Positions 7,020 through 15,668 of a DNA stretch of 64,000 nt are shown one piece after another. This stretch comes from Desulforhopalus_A sp963728385. Its GTDB lineage: Bacteria > Desulfobacterota > Desulfobulbia > Desulfobulbales > Desulfocapsaceae. The notes under the pieces are model-generated. The model made no database searches, was not told the DNA's origin, and saw only the letters and a program-made list of their open reading frames with translations. The stretch covers positions 1,488,001-1,552,000 of the forward strand of contig CAVSJK010000002.1 of the NCBI GenBank assembly GCA_963728385.1. The letters run 5' to 3'. The translations under genes were made by a program, and so were the position numbers. The stretch's first letter is position 1, and each line of letters opens with the position of its first letter.

Positions 7020-9138
7020 ATGAAGTTGAAGCTGCTAGCGGGATATCCTTATCCACTTGGTGCCACTTTCGATGGTCTCGGCACCAACTTCTCCCTGTTT
7101 TCCGAAATTGCCGAACGGGTTGAACTCTGCCTCTATGATGAACAGGGCAAGGAAACCCGCTTTGATCTGGAGGAGGTAACAGGATATTGCTGGCATGGAT
7201 ACTTAAGAACCATCGAGCCGGGCCAACGGTATGCCTACCGTGTTTACGGACCATGGGACCCCGAGAACGGACACAGGTGCAATCCCTGGAAACTGATTCT
7301 TGATCCGTATGCCAAAGCCTTCAGCGGTGGCATACAGTGGAATGAAGTCCGTCTTTCCTTATGACTTCGAGAAAGGCCCGGAGCACCGCAGTGAGAGTGA
7401 CAGCGCTCCGTATATCCCCCGTTGCGTTGTACATCAGCCGTATTTCGATTGGGGCGGTGACCGCCTGCTCCGCATTCCCTGGCATGAAACCATTATCTAC
7501 GAAACCCATGTAAAAGGCCTGACCATGCATCATCCCGATGTACCTGATCATCTGCGGGGTACCTATGCAGGCCTGGCTCATCCGGCGACCATCAAATATC
7601 TCACTGAGCTCGGTATAACAGCTGTTGAACTTATGCCGATTCATCAGTTTGTCCATGATAAACATCTGATTGATAAAAATTTACGGAATTACTGGGGCTA
7701 CAACAGCATCAACTACTTTGCGCCTCATGATGAATACGCATCCGATCTCCATGCAGGCAGCGCGGTGGCCGAATTCAAACAAATGGTCAAGTTGCTGCAT
7801 CAGGCCGGAATCGAGGTCATTCTTGATGTGGTATACAATCATACCGCCGAAGGCAATCACTTGGGACCGCTGTTGTGTTTCAAGGGCATAGATAACGCCT
7901 ACTATTACCGGCTGGCCGAAGATAAGCAGTATTACATGGACTATACAGGCTGCGGCAATAGCCTCAACATGCGGAATCCTCATGTACTTCAACTTATAAT
8001 GGACTCCCTGCGCTACTGGATCGTGCAGATGCATGTCGACGGTTTTCGATTTGATCTGGCCGCGACTCTGGCGCGTGAGCTGCATGACGTCGACAAGCTT
8101 TCGGCCTTTTTTGACATTATCCAGCAAGACCCGGTAATAAATCAGGTCAAGCTGATAGCCGAACCATGGGATGTTGGGGAAGGAGGATATCAGGTTGGCA
8201 ATTTTCCTGCTGTCTGGACTGAATGGAATGGCAAGTTTCGCGATTGTATCCGTGATTTTTGGCGGGGTGAGGAGCAAACCGTGCAGGAATTTGCCTCACG
8301 CTTCACCGGCAGTCCCGATCTCTATGAGAACTCCTCGCGTCGGCCTTTCGCCAGTATCAACTTCATCACGGCACATGACGGTTTTACCATGACTGATCTT
8401 GTCTCCTACAACTCCAAACATAATGAGGCTAACGGTGAAGACAACAACGACGGCGAGAATCACAATCGCTCATGGAACTGCGGTGAAGAAGGTCCGACCG
8501 ACGATGAGGAAATACTCCGGCTGCGCAGGCGGCAGATCCGCAATTACATGGCAACCCTGCTACTTTCTCAAGGAGTGCCGATGCTCTTAGGTGGAGATGA
8601 AATCGGCCGGACTAAACGAGGCAATAACAATACCTATTGTCAGGACAATGAAATTGCCTGGTATGACTGGAATACGGTAGATGAGGAGCTGCTTGATTTT
8701 TGTCGTCATCTCATCCGCTTTCGCAAAAGCCATCCGGCCTTTCGCCGCCGGGGCTGGTTTCAGGGTAAACTTATACACGGCAGTGAAACGCGTGATATCG
8801 CCTGGTTCACGGCTCAGGGCAAGGAAATGACTGAGCAGGATTGGCAGCAGTATACCAAAACACTCGGCATTTTTTTAAACGGCGCCGTCAGAATCCCACA
8901 TCCGCAAAGAGAGGCTTTGGCTGATGATAATTTTTATGTCCTGATAAATGCCCATTATGAATCACTGGAATTTATATTACCCGACGACCAGTGGAGCGGC
9001 CGATGGTTATTTGTCTTTGATACCGACACTGGCTGGAATGACAACGGGGATAAAGAATATTCAGCAGTAGAAAAGATACAAATCGAAGCCCGTTCATTGT
9101 GTGTGTTACGCGCAGTGGACGAACAACCTGACTCATAG
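7020..9138 (+). pseudogene. glgX: Glycogen debranching enzyme GlgX, interrupted by one frameshift
   Basis: GlgX hydrolyses alpha-1,6 branches left on phosphorylase-trimmed glycogen. The first ~112 codons (CBM48 domain, YPYPLGATFDGLGTNFSLF) run from ATG 7020 to a TGA at about 7362. The rest continues one base out of frame from about 7350 (PYDFEKGPEHR, then DSAPYIPRCVV) to 9138. Reconstructed length is about 705 residues, normal for GlgX. The GH13 catalytic residues are intact: DGFRFDLA (nucleophile Asp), LIAEPWDVG (Glu) and FITAHDGFT (Asp). The shift needs only one extra base near GTCCGTCTTTCCTT. All else is conserved, so this is either a very recent mutation or a sequence error. ATG 7020 is preferred over the in-frame TTG at 6999 because GGAGGG stands 6 bases before it. 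Confidence 0.88.
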
Positions 9139-9175
9139 AACTATCTGATTACGCATGAAATCCAGCTGCGCTTTC

Positions 9176-9251
9176 CGTCATTCTCCGCGTAGGCGTGAAT
9201 CGAAGTGATCATGCGCATGATCACTTGATTCCCGCCTACGCGGAGATGACG
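9176..9251. repeat. 76-bp near-perfect palindrome (REP-like hairpin)
   Basis: The left half starts CGTCATTCTCCGCGTAGGCG and the right half ends CGCCTACGCGGAGATGACG. The arms pair over about 38 bases with only a few mismatches and meet at ATGCGCAT with almost no loop. It lies between the glgX stop and katE. The CGTCATTC-CGCGTAGGCG-GAATC core is a type commonly seen dispersed in proteobacterial genomes. It could terminate glgX transcription or stabilise mRNA ends. Confidence 0.8.
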
Positions 9252-9433
9252 ACCGTGCTGTATTTCATTTCTCTTTTGTTATCAATAGATTGTGCCGTTA
9301 GGGGATTGATTTTATTTTTCTTTCAAATCCGGACGATAGATTTATTTTCACCAAAAACCGTAAAAAAATCAGTCCCCTCAGTGCTCTCAAGAAAAATTCA
9401 ATCTGTCTCCCGGATTGCACACAGGAGGAGAAC

Positions 9434-11518
9434 ATGGCCGAAAAATTTACACATAAAGACGGAATAATAGGCAAAGGTGGCGAACTGCACCAACAGGCTG
9501 GAGGCAAAATCGACACCATGACAACCCAGCAAGGGGTACCAGTCGCAGACGACCAGAACTCCCTGAGAGCTGGAGCCCGTGGCCCGACCCTGCTTGAAGA
9601 CCAGGTTTTCAGGGAAAAACTTTTTCACTTCGACCACGAACGCATTCCCGAGCGCGTGGTGCATGCACGTGGATTTGGTGCTCATGGCTATTTTGAAACC
9701 CTTGAATCGCTCAGCGACGTCACCTGTGCTGATATTTTCCAGCGCAAAGGTGAAAAAACCCCTCTTTTCGTTCGGTTCTCAACGGTCGCAGGCAACAAAG
9801 GCTCAGCCGATCTTGCTCGGGATGTGCGCGGTTTTGCAGTAAAATTTTACACGAAAGAGGGAAACTGGGATCTAGTCGGCAATAATATCCCGGTATTCTT
9901 TATTCAGGATGCCATCAAGTTCCCGGATTTGATTCATGCAGCCAAAGTGGCACCTGATCGCGGTTTTCCCCAGGCCCAGACAGCCCATGACAATTTCTGG
10001 GATTTTATCTCTCTCACGCCTGAAAGCATGCATATGATCATGTGGATCATGTCCGATCGCGCGATCCCCCGCTCTTTCCGGTTTATGGAGGGCTTCGGTG
10101 TCCATACTTTTCGTTTCATCAATGCCAAAGGTGAAGCCACATTTGTCAAATTCCACTGGAAACCAAAACAGGGACTCCAGTCGGTCATGTGGAACGAAGC
10201 GGTAAAGATCAACGGTGCTGATCCCGATTTTCACAGACGCGATCTCTGGAATGCTATAACCTCCGGCGATTTCCCCGAGTGGGAGCTTGGCGTGCAGTTG
10301 TTTGACGAGAGCTTTGCGGAAAAATTCGCTTTCGATGTACTGGACGCCACAAAAATAATCCCCGAAGAGGAGGTGCCGGTACGCATCGTCGGCAGGATGG
10401 TGCTTGACCGGGTAGTAGATAATTTCTTTGCGGAAACGGAACAGGTGGCATTCTGCACCCAGAATATTGTGCGGGGTATCGATCATTCGGAAGACCCACT
10501 GCTGCAGGGCCGCAGTTTTTCCTACTTGGACACCCAGCTCAAACGGCTCGGTGGCCCTAATTTTACTCATATTCCGATCAATGCGCCAAAATGCCCCGTG
10601 CATAATTTTCAGCAGGATGGGCATATGGCCATGCATAATCCCAAAGGCCGAGCCAATTATGAGCCCAACAGTTGGGGCGAGGAAGGCGGATCGCGTGCAG
10701 ATGCAGAGAAAGGCTTCACCAGCTATGGCCGGACAATTCAAGGGAAAAAACAACGCGTACGCTCGGAAAGCTTTGCAGATCATTACAGCCAGGCCCGGCA
10801 GTTTTATATCAGCCAAACCCCGGTTGAGCAAAAACACATGGTGAATGCGCTTGTTTTCGAACTGAGTAAAGTCGAGCACAAAACAATACGCGAGCGTATG
10901 ATTTCTCATCTCCTGAATATTGATAAGCAGTTGGCGGAAACTGCAGCGAAAGGGCTCGGGATGGGAAAATTGCCTGAGGCAGCTGATGCGGCAATGCCCA
11001 CTCGAATGGATCTGGCACACTCCGATAAACTGAGCATTCTCAAAAACGGCCCCGATACTTTCAAGGGACGAAAAATGGGTGTCCTTATGACGGATGGTGC
11101 CGATAGCGACCTGTTTGACACAGTCAAGAAAACGGTCATGAAAAAAGGGGCAATGATGGAAGTCATCGCTCCGGTAATCGGCGGTGTAAAGGATGGCAAG
11201 GGCAAGCGAATTGAAGCCCACCAGAAAATCGACGGCGGGCCTTCGGTTCTTTACGATGCCGTGACTCTAATTGTCTCGGAGGAAGGGGCTAAAATGCTGG
11301 CAACAGACGCAACGGCACGGGATTTTGTCAGCGATGCATATGCCCATTGTAAATTTATCGGCTATGTTCCTGCAGCCGAGCCGCTGCTGAAAGCCGCAGG
11401 CATCATGGATATGCTGGATGAAGGCTGTGTTCCGCTGGATTCTGCAAGCGATGTGCAGCCGTTTATAGCTATGTGTGCCGATCTGCGCTATTGGGAGAGG
11501 GAGCCGAAGATAGACTAG
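9434..11518 (+). CDS. katE: Large-subunit monofunctional catalase with DJ-1-like C-terminal domain (HPII type)
   Basis: The product is 694 residues long, the clade 2 (large) catalase size, and converts hydrogen peroxide to water and oxygen. The distal-side region VHARGFGAHGYFE contains the catalytic histidine. The block VRFSTVAGNKGSADLARDVRGFA follows, then GRSFSYLDTQ, whose tyrosine is the proximal haem ligand, and NFTHIPINAPKCPVHNFQQDGHM. After about residue 540 comes a class I glutamine amidotransferase/DJ-1-like domain (GRKMGVLMTDGADSDLFD), found only in large catalases. AGGAGGAGA stands 3 bases before the ATG. There is no signal peptide, so it is cytosolic. A stable catalase in an anaerobe points to tolerance of oxygen exposure. 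Confidence 0.95.
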   Translation: MAEKFTHKDGIIGKGGELHQQAGGKIDTMTTQQGVPVADDQNSLRAGARGPTLLEDQVFREKLFHFDHERIPERVVHARGFGAHGYFETLESLSDVTCADIFQRKGEKTPLFVRFSTVAGNKGSADLARDVRGFAVKFYTKEGNWDLVGNNIPVFFIQDAIKFPDLIHAAKVAPDRGFPQAQTAHDNFWDFISLTPESMHMIMWIMSDRAIPRSFRFMEGFGVHTFRFINAKGEATFVKFHWKPKQGLQSVMWNEAVKINGADPDFHRRDLWNAITSGDFPEWELGVQLFDESFAEKFAFDVLDATKIIPEEEVPVRIVGRMVLDRVVDNFFAETEQVAFCTQNIVRGIDHSEDPLLQGRSFSYLDTQLKRLGGPNFTHIPINAPKCPVHNFQQDGHMAMHNPKGRANYEPNSWGEEGGSRADAEKGFTSYGRTIQGKKQRVRSESFADHYSQARQFYISQTPVEQKHMVNALVFELSKVEHKTIRERMISHLLNIDKQLAETAAKGLGMGKLPEAADAAMPTRMDLAHSDKLSILKNGPDTFKGRKMGVLMTDGADSDLFDTVKKTVMKKGAMMEVIAPVIGGVKDGKGKRIEAHQKIDGGPSVLYDAVTLIVSEEGAKMLATDATARDFVSDAYAHCKFIGYVPAAEPLLKAAGIMDMLDEGCVPLDSASDVQPFIAMCADLRYWEREPKID

Positions 11519-11589
11519 ATTTGATCTGGTTACTTCTTTGTCATTTTTTACAAGACGACTGGCGGTGAAAATCAGCAAAGGTGATAAAA

Positions 11590-11751
11590 ATGTACATGCA
11601 TATGAACTTGGCCCTTGCCCCATTGATCTCATTAATTTCCGGCATCCTCATTCTGATTATACCACGTCTGCTGAATTACATCGTTGCCGTCTATTTGATT
11701 ATTATCGGCATACTCGGGTTATTTGGCGAAGGCTGGTTTCATATCCGGTGA
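11590..11751 (+). CDS. DUF3096 family small membrane protein
   Basis: A 53-codon gene follows katE. The product contains NLALAPLISLISGILILIIP and RLLNYIVAVYLIIIGILGL, which match the two membrane segments and central PRLLNYIVA motif of DUF3096 proteins. The family has no known activity. Three in-frame ATGs (11590, 11596, 11602) could start it. AAAGGTGAT at 11576-11584 best serves the first, while homologues start near the third (MNLALAP). It probably belongs to the same stress-gene group as katE, although a 70-base gap separates them. Confidence 0.78.
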   Translation: MYMHMNLALAPLISLISGILILIIPRLLNYIVAVYLIIIGILGLFGEGWFHIR

Positions 11752-11868
11752 TGGACTCTTCGAGCAGGAATAACATGCGAAACATGGGCGGGAGTTGGAG
11801 CGGAGTTTTGGATTTGTTCAATCTTCGCCCCCCGCCCGTGTTTTATAGTCACTCAGTTTCTCACCTGA

Positions 11869-12114
11869 TCAATGGTTACGCAGAGCGTCAATCAGTTCAT
11901 CCTTTTTCATTTTTGACCGGCCTTCGATGCCTACTTCCTTGGCTTTGCCATACAGATCACCCTTGCTCCACTCCTCATATTTGGCTGATTTTCCGCCTTT
12001 TTTACCTGTCTTTTTTTTGGAACTGTTGGCAATTCGAGCGGCCTTTTCCTTGCTCATGCCCTGATCTCGAAGAGCCTTATATTGTTCCTCGTCTTTGATT
12101 CTTGGATTCGGCAT
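11869..12114 (-). CDS. Small basic protein with C-terminal Rho-N/SAP-like motif
   Basis: The 81-residue product starts MPNPRIKDEEQYKALRDQGMSKEKAARIAN, a short helical segment known from small plasmid-stabilisation/stress-type proteins (DUF7218-like). A lysine-rich linker follows (SSKKKTGKKGGKS). The C-terminus YEEWSKGDLYGKAKEVGIEGRSKMKKDELIDALRNH has the form of a Rho N-terminal/SAP-like helix-extended-helix module that binds nucleic acid. ATG 12114 was chosen because GGAGG precedes it by 8 bases; an upstream in-frame codon lacks this. A nucleoid or RNA-binding role is plausible but inferred. Confidence 0.75.
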   Translation of the reverse strand: MPNPRIKDEEQYKALRDQGMSKEKAARIANSSKKKTGKKGGKSAKYEEWSKGDLYGKAKEVGIEGRSKMKKDELIDALRNH

Positions 12115-12189
12115 AACAAAACCTCCATATTTTACCATAGTAATTCATTGCCTGTTTTTTAGAATGAATTCCGTGACGGTACTTATCCA

Positions 12190-12229
12190 CGCAAAGCACG
12201 TGCACTAAAAAGAGTCCCCGTGCTTTGCG
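12190..12229. terminator. Inverted repeat between convergent-style genes
   Basis: CGCAAAGCACG (12190-12200) is perfectly complementary to CGTGCTTTGCG (12219-12229), with an 18-base loop. It lies just downstream of the SDR stop (12254, minus strand) and upstream of the Rho-N-like gene, so it may end SDR transcription. No clear T-run follows. Confidence 0.45.
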
Positions 12230-12253
12230 GGAGTTATTTCTCTGCTCCGGTAA

Positions 12254-13117
12254 TTACCCATTAACGATTCGTCCGCCATTGGGATGAAGAACCTGGCCCG
12301 TCATGTAAGATGAATCATCGCAGGCCAGAAAGAGATAACACGGAGCGATCTCCACCGGTTGTCCGGCACGTCCCAACAAGGTGTTTTTGCCGAACGATTC
12401 TACCTTTTCCTCATCAAAGCTTGCGGGAATCAGGGGTGTCCAGACTGGTCCGGGAGCAACGCCGTTGACCCGTATATTGCTTTTGGCAAGACGAATGGCA
12501 AGCGAACGGGTCAGAGCCGTGATAGCCCCTTTGGTGCAGGCGTAAGGAATCAGGGTGGGATGCCCCTGATAGGCAGTAACGGAAGTTGTATTAATGATTA
12601 TACCTCCATCTTCCAGATAGGGAAGAGCAGCCTGGACCATAAAGAACATAGAAAACACATTAGTCTCAAAGGTCTTTCGGAGCTGTCCCGCCTTAATGTC
12701 GAGGATAGACTCGTAGGCATGCTGTTCTCCGCCGTTGTTAACCAGAATATCCAGCCCGCCAAAAGTGTTCACTGTTTTTTGAACAGCTCCCTGGCAAAAT
12801 GCCGGATCACCGATGTCACCTGAAAGACAAAGGCATCTGCGCCCTGTTTTCTCAACCTGTCTCTGCGTATCCCGGGCATCCTCATGTTCATCAAGATAAA
12901 CTAGAGCCACATCGGCACCTTCCTTGGCAAAAAGAATACCGACTGCTCTGCCTATACCGCTGTCGCCACCCGTGATGACTGCTATTTTATCCTTCAATTT
13001 TCCGCTCGGGCGATAATCATCATTTTCCGAAATGGGCACCGGTGTCATGGACGAGCGTTCCCCTGGTTGCTTTTCCTGATGCTGGGGCGGTTGCAACCTT
13101 TCCTTTTCGCTGTTCAT
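12254..13117 (-). CDS. Short-chain dehydrogenase/reductase of the GSP39/YdaD-YhdG type
   Basis: The 287-residue SDR has a ~40-residue proline- and glutamine-rich N-terminal extension typical of the general-stress-protein-39 branch. The Rossmann domain follows: the cofactor motif TGGDSGIGRAVG, NNGGEQHA in place of the usual NNAG, catalytic serine in INTTSVTAY and the active-site YACTK. The end ILHPNGGRIVNG fits the family. The enzymes are NAD(P)-dependent oxidoreductases of unknown physiological substrate; Bacillus homologues are under general stress control. GGAGG is too close to the first of two ATGs (13123), so the second at 13117 is preferred. Confidence 0.85.
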   Translation of the reverse strand: MNSEKERLQPPQHQEKQPGERSSMTPVPISENDDYRPSGKLKDKIAVITGGDSGIGRAVGILFAKEGADVALVYLDEHEDARDTQRQVEKTGRRCLCLSGDIGDPAFCQGAVQKTVNTFGGLDILVNNGGEQHAYESILDIKAGQLRKTFETNVFSMFFMVQAALPYLEDGGIIINTTSVTAYQGHPTLIPYACTKGAITALTRSLAIRLAKSNIRVNGVAPGPVWTPLIPASFDEEKVESFGKNTLLGRAGQPVEIAPCYLFLACDDSSYMTGQVLHPNGGRIVNG

Positions 13118-13257
13118 ATGCATTCCTCCTTGAGTGCGCGCCGGCGGAGTATCACAAACGCATGAAGGGCGCGCATTGTCTACAAATAAGCGTCGAATAA
13201 ATTGTGCTTACCTTAAATGTAGATTATGCAGAATCTGTGCCTGTAGAAGGGATTTGT

Positions 13258-13950
13258 TCAGCTGTTCAAGCCCGCCTCTTGCAACATCTGGACGATTTCT
13301 TTCGGTTCAAGATCCCTCCAGAAGCGATATGCAGCCGCCACGGCAAAAGATCCTCCACCCTGAACATTCGGGCAGAAGATTTGCTCAACTCCGTCTTCAA
13401 TGCGGTGAATCGAAGAAAGAGGAGAGGTGGGAACGGCGACGACAATCCGGGCAGCCCCCTGGATTCTTGCCAGATCAATCGCTGCCAGCATCGTGAAACC
13501 GGAGGCCAGACCGTCATCTACCAGGATTACCAGCAGACCATACAGAGCTGGGAGAGGCCTGTTGTTTCTAAACATGGAGTTTCGAAGTTCGAGGTCTTCC
13601 CGGACTTTTTCCGTCTGCTTCTCGATCTCGGCTTCGCTTAATCGCAGCATGCCCAGCAGCTCTCGATTGATAAAAGTCCTGCCGGTCATGTTCAGAGCGC
13701 CAAAGCCGGACTCGCTGTTCCCCGGGATCTGAATCTTGCGGGTTATGATCAGATCCAATGGCAAGGAAAGTTCCTTGGAGAGTTCCAACCCCACCGGTAC
13801 ACCCCCGGATGGAATGGCCAGAATCATGGCTTGGGAATGATTTCTGTAGCTGCTCATCATCGAAGCCAAATATCGACCGGCATCCTTTCGATCCTCAAAT
13901 ACCCGATGCCTGTTTCTGAACTCAGAAACATCAATCAATTTATCCTGCAT
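13258..13950 (-). CDS. Phosphoribosyltransferase-domain protein
   Basis: The 230-residue product is a type I phosphoribosyltransferase fold protein. The PRPP-binding loop is VILVDDGLASGFTM, with paired aspartates and a glycine/serine turn. An early AIPSGGVPVGLELSKELSLPLDLIITRKI forms the pyrophosphate-loop strand. Such stand-alone proteins are common in bacterial stress islands, often called predicted phosphoribosyltransferases, and the base they act on is not known. It is 134 bases upstream of the SDR on the same strand, so co-transcription is possible but uncertain. Confidence 0.8.
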   Translation of the reverse strand: MQDKLIDVSEFRNRHRVFEDRKDAGRYLASMMSSYRNHSQAMILAIPSGGVPVGLELSKELSLPLDLIITRKIQIPGNSESGFGALNMTGRTFINRELLGMLRLSEAEIEKQTEKVREDLELRNSMFRNNRPLPALYGLLVILVDDGLASGFTMLAAIDLARIQGAARIVVAVPTSPLSSIHRIEDGVEQIFCPNVQGGGSFAVAAAYRFWRDLEPKEIVQMLQEAGLNS

Positions 13951-14035
13951 CCTGTTTCCTCCCGCTATAACGTCTGAGTGGCTGAAAAACCGAGCAGCTA
14001 AGTGCTTCCTACAAAAAATCCGCTCAGCGTCATTC

Positions 14036-14210
14036 GTAACCGTTCACCGGGAACAGCGAAATGTTCGCATAACTCCCGACCTGTAAACGTTTAGCAGCGC
14101 TCCGGAGGCGCACAAGCAGGCGGATAGGTTTGTAAGGGCGGGTTCTAACGCCGCCCTTCTATGCACGGCCGGCTGATCGTGTGCATACGAGGTGCTGATG
14201 AACGTTTACC
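14036..14210. repeat. Composite dispersed repeat family 1, long form
   Basis: The element opens with GTAACCGTTCACCGG. It then has an inner inverted pair GTAAACGTTTAGCAGCGCTC (14083-14102) and GGTGCTGATGAACGTTTAC (14191-14209). The centre holds a hairpin AAGGGCGGGTT-ctaacg-CCGCCCTT. The same layout occurs at 35146-35273. The right end overlaps the last three bases of the DUF72 gene and supplies its TAA stop codon. Confidence 0.82.
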
Positions 14211-14940
14211 GCCTTTCGTCCACATATCTTTTCAGATCCAGGGCATTGTGTATGGCATGACCAGCCAAATCGTTATTAAAATAGCTATAGACATCGCGTC
14301 CGGCTCTAAAATGGGCCACCAGCATATCGGCCACTGCACTGAGTTTCTGGTATGAATAATCCCCTGCATAGTTTTTGCCGTGGAATCGATAATAGACCCA
14401 GTCGGCTGTAACTTTATCCGGGTGATCTTCGATCATATCATGCACGCAGAGGGCAGCGCCGTGTTTTTTGAGAACATCGTAAACTGAATCGACAAACCAG
14501 GAAGGATCGCGAAATTCCACGGTAAAACGAAAGTTGGCGGGAGCTTCTTCGAGAAATTCGTCCAGCCTCGCCGCATTGGCCGTCCAATGCGGCGGGAGCT
14601 GAACCAGTATGGGCCCCAGCTTGTCCTGTAACATTGAGGCTGCATCGAGAAAATTACCAAGAAACTCCTTGGGATCCTTCAATTTTTTCATATGAGTACC
14701 ATAACGGCTGAATTTGACGGCGAAGCAGAAGCCGTTCGGAACCTTTTCCCGCCAGTGCTTAAAAGTCTCGGATTTAGGCAGGTTATAAAAAGTATTGTTG
14801 ATTTCAACCGTCGTGAAATGGTCGCAATAAAAGGCAAGCCAGTCAGCTTTTTTGAGAGTCTCCGGGTAAAAGATTCCCTGCCAGTGATCATATTGGTATC
14901 CGGAGGTGCCGATGAGAATTCTAGGTGCATGCCGGATCAT
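14206..14940 (-). CDS. DUF72 (YecE-like) TIM-barrel protein
   Basis: At 244 residues this is a full-length DUF72 protein. Typical blocks are LIGTSGYQYDHWQGIFYPE at the start, YCDHFTTVEINNTFYNLP, FAVKFSRYGTHMKKL, GPILVQLPPHW, FTVEFRDPSWF and VYYRFHGKNYAGDYSY. The fold is a TIM barrel related to endonuclease IV; no activity has been established. ATG 14940 was chosen over an upstream extension because AAGGAGA lies 6 bases before it and homologues begin at this point. The stop codon is contributed by the adjoining repeat, suggesting the repeat inserted at or trimmed the gene end. Confidence 0.85.
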   Translation of the reverse strand: MIRHAPRILIGTSGYQYDHWQGIFYPETLKKADWLAFYCDHFTTVEINNTFYNLPKSETFKHWREKVPNGFCFAVKFSRYGTHMKKLKDPKEFLGNFLDAASMLQDKLGPILVQLPPHWTANAARLDEFLEEAPANFRFTVEFRDPSWFVDSVYDVLKKHGAALCVHDMIEDHPDKVTADWVYYRFHGKNYAGDYSYQKLSAVADMLVAHFRAGRDVYSYFNNDLAGHAIHNALDLKRYVDERR

Positions 14941-15003
14941 TATTTTCTCCTTCTTTTTGTTACATTGCCTCGAATCCCCGGAATTTATTTTCATGAAGAA
15001 TCG

Positions 15004-15159
15004 GTAACCGTTCATCGGAGTTGCAAGATGAAAGCATTACCTGGTACTTGTAATCGTTCACCAGTGCTCCAGATGTTCACAGGCAGGCTGTTGGATTATA
15101 GACTATCTGAGCATGGTAGTCTGCTCGTGCGCAGATGGGGTGCCGGTGAACGCTTACAA
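15004..15159. repeat. Dispersed repeat family 1, composite copy
   Basis: The copy starts GTAACCGTTCATCGGAG and contains an inner arm GTAATCGTTCACCAGTGCTC (15050-15069). It ends with the inverted arm GGTGCCGGTGAACGCTTAC (15139-15157). It lies just upstream of the DUF72 start. Confidence 0.78.
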
Positions 15160-15611
15160 GAATTTTACAATCCGGGCTTTCTAGAAAGCTAACCACTGCA
15201 TGGGAGTCTTTCAACGAGTGGCCGCCGATAGCAGGCTAAAGGGGTCAAGCAGGCTGAAGGGTCAGAGTAAAATTAATCACTAATGTAGCCGCGCCGAGGA
15301 GGAAATTGGAGACGACCCGCGAGGTATGAAACCTGTCCATCTTTGTTGGAATGAGCCTCGGACCTTCCGCCGCCAGGATTCTGGAATACCGTTCACGGCA
15401 GAATCATTCTTCGAAACGTTGGATCAAATTCGTCGTGAGTCATCGAGCCTCCGCGATCAAGGTACCGCTTGGTCTCTGACCAAAACAACCTATTGAATTG
15501 AGAATAAGCCACCAAAAAGATAGCCGTTTTTTCAACAGCCGAAAGGAGAAATCTTTCCGGCCGCCTTCTTTTAACAGGATTATAAGTAGTACTTTTTAAG
15601 ATTTTTTGTGT
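15160..15611. other. Intergenic region without a supported gene
   Basis: This stretch follows a repeat copy and precedes the flavoprotein promoter. No frame of convincing length or family exists on either strand. A short open run (GMSLGPSAARILEYRSRQN and on) starts and stops without a ribosome-binding site; it may be decayed coding DNA, but I cannot name its source. Confidence 0.5.
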
Positions 15612-15650
15612 ATTCTCAGATGAGAATCAACACGGAAATCCGGCTATAAT
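15612..15650 (+). promoter_or_regulatory. Promoter with 16-bp perfect palindromic operator for the flavoprotein gene
   Basis: ATTCTCAGATGAGAAT at 15612-15627 is a perfect palindrome (7-bp arms, 2-bp centre). A TATAAT hexamer stands at 15645-15650, 17 bases downstream, so the palindrome covers the -35 position. A protein bound there would be expected to repress. The half-site TGAGAAT resembles Fur/PerR-type half-sites, but the arrangement is inverted relative to a standard 7-1-7 box. ACAAGGAG at 15656-15663 is the ribosome-binding site. Confidence 0.55.
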
Positions 15651-15668
15651 TTTTTACAAGGAGAAGCA

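Noticed and set aside
9872..11221. 449-codon open frame on the minus strand opposite katE
   Set aside because: It is entirely antisense to a clear catalase gene. Long antisense frames are expected from the codon bias, and the translation has no family features.
14036..15159. Possible CRISPR array from the recurring GTTCACC words
   Set aside because: The repeats are inverted and irregularly spaced, have no uniform spacers and no cas genes nearby; they fit a palindromic dispersed element.
15240..15480. Possible transposase remnant upstream of the flavoprotein
   Set aside because: Short open runs exist, but I could not match them to any transposase motif, and no terminal inverted repeats were seen.
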